Shown in pieces: positions 61,336 through 64,000 of a stretch of 64,000 bases of DNA; the stretch's first letter is position 1; each line of letters begins with the position of its first letter. The DNA lies in contig DBPW01000038.1 of NCBI GenBank assembly GCA_002305015.1, positions 8,154-72,153 on the forward strand, read 5' to 3'. Both the position numbers and the translations under genes were made by a program. The notes beneath the pieces were generated by a model. That model ran no database searches. It had not been told where the DNA came from and saw nothing but the letters and a program-made list of their open reading frames with translations. Source of the DNA: Bacteroidales bacterium UBA1410. GTDB lineage: Bacteria; Bacteroidota; Bacteroidia; Bacteroidales; Dysgonomonadaceae.

Positions 61336-62316
61336 ATGGATTTAATCATCAATACATTTGGAACATCACTCCATCGCGATAACGATTGTTTCGTTATTGT
61401 GCACAAAGACGGTAAACAACGCATTCCCGTTGACGGCATTGCCTCGATACAAATTAGCAGAGGAGCACAAATCACCAGCGATGCCGTATTATTGGCTATC
61501 CAAAACGAAATCGAAATTCTTTTTCTCAACAATGCGGGCGAACCCATTGGAAGAGTGTGGAGCAACAAATATGGCTCTATTTCAACCATCCGCAAAGGGC
61601 AGCTCAACTTTACCTTTTCGAAGGATGCGGTATCGTGGATAAAAGATGTAATCGCAAAAAAGATGGAAAACCAACAAGCTCTCATTCTGTCGATGATGAT
61701 AAATGATGACCGTACACAACGACTTGTCGACAAGGCCATCCAACGTATAGACGATTATAAGACAAAAGTGAAATCGCTTGACGGCGAAGTAGTTTCCGAT
61801 ATTGCCGCTTCTCTGAGGGGATGGGAAGGGCAGGCATCACGAGTCTATTTTGAAACACTCAACCTGTTTATTCCTGGCGAACTCCAATTTGCGCAACGCT
61901 CACATCATCCTGCAACCGATGTGGTGAATGCCTTTCTCAACTACGGGTATGGTTTTCTGTATGGAAAAATAGAAGGAGCACTTATAAGGGCCGGAATCGA
62001 TCCTTATGTGGGCATATTTCACCGTGACGACTACAACCGTCCTGTGCTGGTATATGACGTTATAGAACTCTACAGAGTATGGGTCGATTATGTGGTATTC
62101 ACCCTGGTGGCACAGAATATCATTACGGACGAATTTTATTCCGTAAAATCCGACGGTTCCTATTGGCTCGAGGGATTAGGACGACGCATCCTCATACAGT
62201 CGCTCAACGATTATCTCGACGAAGTGATTTTGATGGACGGAATAAGTCGCAGTCGCGAATCGCACATCTTACTCTATGCACAGAATTTGGCTCAAAAATT
62301 CAAAAAATACATGTAA
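61336..62316 (+). CDS. cas1: CRISPR adaptation integrase Cas1
   Basis: Metal-dependent integrase that with Cas2 inserts new spacers. The 326 residues carry the N-terminal strand domain (GTSLHRDNDCFVI) and the helical catalytic domain with the three metal ligands E164 (LRGWEGQASR), H229 (GIFHRDDYNR) and D241 (VYDVIELYR). It is therefore predicted to be active. It lies between the helicase gene and the primase-polymerase-like gene with 15-base gaps on both sides. Confidence 0.95.
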   Translation: MDLIINTFGTSLHRDNDCFVIVHKDGKQRIPVDGIASIQISRGAQITSDAVLLAIQNEIEILFLNNAGEPIGRVWSNKYGSISTIRKGQLNFTFSKDAVSWIKDVIAKKMENQQALILSMMINDDRTQRLVDKAIQRIDDYKTKVKSLDGEVVSDIAASLRGWEGQASRVYFETLNLFIPGELQFAQRSHHPATDVVNAFLNYGYGFLYGKIEGALIRAGIDPYVGIFHRDDYNRPVLVYDVIELYRVWVDYVVFTLVAQNIITDEFYSVKSDGSYWLEGLGRRILIQSLNDYLDEVILMDGISRSRESHILLYAQNLAQKFKKYM

Positions 62317-62331
62317 AAGATCAATCTCTTC

Positions 62332-63348
62332 ATGACTATGATACAAATAGGAAGAAGTATAACAACCGTTGGCGATCCGTTGCAAAAAATAGAAATCGAA
62401 CAGTTGTTTCATACCATAAAAAATCCGCAGCCCGCCCTGCAAAACAAAATAAAACAGCTACGTATCGTGCGCAATATCGATGTAAAGCAATACACGGTAC
62501 TCAAAAAACAATTGCCTTATTTTGTATGTGCGATTTTTAATCCGAATGTGCGCCGCACCGAAAATTTTGCCTATTGTGACTGCTTTGTTATCGACATTGA
62601 CCATATTTCCGAGAAAGGATTCGAAATGCAATCGCTCCGTCAAAAAATCGAAAGCGACTCCCGCACCATGCTTTCTTTTGTTTCGCCGGGTGAAGATGGA
62701 CTCAAGGTTGTATTTCGTCTTGCCGAACGGTGTTACGATACCGGCATCTTTACGGCATTCTACAAATCTTTTCTCACCCGTTTTTCGCAGCAATACAGTT
62801 TACAGCAAATTGTGGACTTACGCACATGCGACGTCACACGTGCCTGTTTTGTCAGCTTTGACCCGAATGTTTTCTACAACCCGCAGGCCGATCCGGTCGA
62901 TATCAACGCCTTCATCGATACAGAGAATACGTACGAAATACTGCGTGCAAAAAAATCGGTAGAAAACGAATGTAAGCAACAACAACAGCAAAATATCACA
63001 GACGAAAAACAGGATGTAGATGCCGAAGTCATCGGCAAAATCAAAACCATCCTTTTCAAGGCACCCAAACCGATGGAAAAACCACCTGTTTATGTGCCTG
63101 AACAACTCAATGACATCATGACCGATTTGCAGGTATTTCTGCTCGATGCCGGACTAACCATCGACGAAATTCGTAACATTAGTTACGGAAAGAAAATTAA
63201 GACTACCATCGGCCGCAAACAGGCCGAAGTAAACCTTTTTTACGGAAAACGGGGTTTTTCGGTAGTTCAATCACCACGCACAGGCACTTCACCCGAAATG
63301 AATGAACTGCTTGCTGAACTTGTACAGGCTTTTCTAAGAACCTTATAA
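62332..63348 (+). CDS. Primase-polymerase-like protein (VirE-N/BT4734-like; CRISPR-associated PrimPol type)
   Basis: A 338-residue protein. The N-terminal ~200 residues fit the BT4734-like archaeo-eukaryotic primase fold: the acidic pair in CFVIDIDHIS near 81-90 is the D-x-D metal motif, MLSFVSPGEDGLKVVFRL near 115-132 is the nucleotide-binding strand region, and RTCDVTRACFVSFDPN near 164-179 follows. A glutamine-rich linker (residues about 219-225) leads to a C-terminal helical domain. Family members near cas1-cas2 have been described as CRISPR-associated primase-polymerases; synthesis on spacer precursors is an inference here. Confidence 0.75.
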   Translation: MTMIQIGRSITTVGDPLQKIEIEQLFHTIKNPQPALQNKIKQLRIVRNIDVKQYTVLKKQLPYFVCAIFNPNVRRTENFAYCDCFVIDIDHISEKGFEMQSLRQKIESDSRTMLSFVSPGEDGLKVVFRLAERCYDTGIFTAFYKSFLTRFSQQYSLQQIVDLRTCDVTRACFVSFDPNVFYNPQADPVDINAFIDTENTYEILRAKKSVENECKQQQQQNITDEKQDVDAEVIGKIKTILFKAPKPMEKPPVYVPEQLNDIMTDLQVFLLDAGLTIDEIRNISYGKKIKTTIGRKQAEVNLFYGKRGFSVVQSPRTGTSPEMNELLAELVQAFLRTL

Positions 63349-63382
63349 TTTATAAACCCGGTAACCTTTCATTACCTTTGAC

Positions 63383-63859
63383 ATGAGCAAGAAACAGCAG
63401 ATAAGTTTTGTGGAGAAAATGAAAAAATTTTCACGTGCCGGATTGTCGCAGCCCTATTCGCCCAACCGTCATGCCGGCAACCTTGAAGGCTTGCATTCTC
63501 TCGAAGAACGGGTCGCCTATTTGCTCCATATCGTTAAACAATCAAAACGACCTCCAGACAATATGCTCTTTTTTGTAATGTACGACATCGAAAGTACACG
63601 TGTCCGCAATCAAATTGTTAAATATTTGCTTAAAAACGGATGTACTCGTGTTCAGAAATCCATCTTTTTGGCTGATTTGCCCATCGACACATACGAAAAA
63701 ATACGTTCCGAACTTGCACAGGTACAGCAGTGCTACGAAAACGAGGACAGTATTCTCATCGTACCTATTTCTACAGATTATTTGCAATCAATGAAAGTGA
63801 TAGGTAAAAATATCGATATCGATTTGATTATGAACACACGTAACACCCTATTTTTCTGA
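63383..63859 (+). CDS. cas2: CRISPR adaptation protein Cas2 with N-terminal extension
   Basis: Cas2 dimer links the two Cas1 dimers in the integration complex. The Cas2 core starts near residue 61 (MLFFVMYDIES, with the conserved D68) and continues with VKYLLKNGCTRVQKSIFLAD and DSILIVPIS. The 60 preceding residues, ending in HSLEERVAYLLHIVKQS, are an extra segment; a normal Cas2 is about 90 residues. An internal ATG at 63563 could start a core-only form. It is the last gene in the window, 34 bases after the primase-polymerase-like gene. Confidence 0.88.
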   Translation: MSKKQQISFVEKMKKFSRAGLSQPYSPNRHAGNLEGLHSLEERVAYLLHIVKQSKRPPDNMLFFVMYDIESTRVRNQIVKYLLKNGCTRVQKSIFLADLPIDTYEKIRSELAQVQQCYENEDSILIVPISTDYLQSMKVIGKNIDIDLIMNTRNTLFF

Positions 63860-63885
63860 CATGAAAAAATATTTGTAAAAAGATC

Positions 63886-63915
63886 TTTGACATGTTGATT
63901 TTTTTTATACCTTTG
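63886..63915 (+). promoter_or_regulatory. Strong promoter after cas2, possibly for a CRISPR leader
   Basis: TTTG (63886-63889), an 18-base spacer and TACCTTTG (63908-63915) fit the Bacteroidota pattern well. Transcription would start near 63922 and run off the window. The last 80 bases contain no repeat that I can identify. Confidence 0.5.
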
Positions 63916-64000
63916 CACCCCGAAATTTGAGGAGGTTTTTTCGGTAATTTTTTACGGTTGGCTGTCAATTTTAGTGCGTAACATACAGAAAAATAAATCA

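Overview
The window reads as a chromosomal segment of a Bacteroidota bacterium, probably order Bacteroidales. The evidence is the family content (GldH, DUF4290, DUF4834, DUF4199, DUF4348, DUF1015, a three-gene glycogen cluster with GH57) and the promoters, which repeatedly fit the Bacteroidota pattern TTG - about 19-21 bases - TAnnTTTG instead of sigma70 boxes. The DNA is AT-rich. No rRNA gene and no complete tRNA is present.

Layout. 1-5672: cell-shape operon mreB (5' end cut off)-mreC-mreD-mrdA-rodA. 5742-15349: housekeeping genes, namely a DUF4348 lipoprotein, cytidine deaminase, a LysM glucosaminidase, DUF4290, rimM, dxr, rseP, metF, a delta'-type clamp-loader subunit, a PSP1 protein and gldH. 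15528-20115 (minus strand): glycogen debranching enzyme, glycosyltransferase and GH57 enzyme. 20303-28276: rhomboid protease, an eRF1-like protein, lgt, a flavodiiron protein, nagB and an alpha-L-fucosidase. 28419-38124: an Lrp-type regulator with a repeat-encoded tail, DUF1015, a fatty-acid-kinase-like pair beside a divergent PlsY, a GT2 glycosyltransferase, nitroreductase, ApbE and an alkyltransferase. 38210-49925: a porin, a DUF1080-PHP fusion, a macro-like protein, mtgA, an AlaX-like editing protein, a DUF4922 protein, a USP-like protein, a large TPR protein, a ZIP transporter, nadD and nspC.

50407 to the end is accessory. After a lipoprotein gene and a 750-base stretch without a convincing gene, which holds a pyrimidine-rich repeat and the 5' half of a tRNA-Ile ending in the anticodon loop, comes a compact type III-A CRISPR-Cas operon. 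Its order is cas6, cas10, csm2, csm3, csm4, csm5, a Card1/Can2-like CARF nuclease, a small possible ring nuclease, a RecD-like helicase, cas1, a primase-polymerase-like gene and an N-terminally extended cas2. All twelve genes lie on one strand with gaps of at most about 50 bases, so they are probably co-transcribed from a promoter near 51705.

The likely logic of that operon: Cas6 makes crRNA, Cas10-Csm2-5 recognises target RNA and makes cyclic oligoadenylate (HD and GGDD motifs are intact), the CARF nuclease answers the signal, and the small protein may switch it off. Cas1, the primase-polymerase and Cas2 would acquire spacers, perhaps helped by the helicase. No CRISPR array is visible; a strong promoter just after cas2 suggests it may start beyond the right edge.
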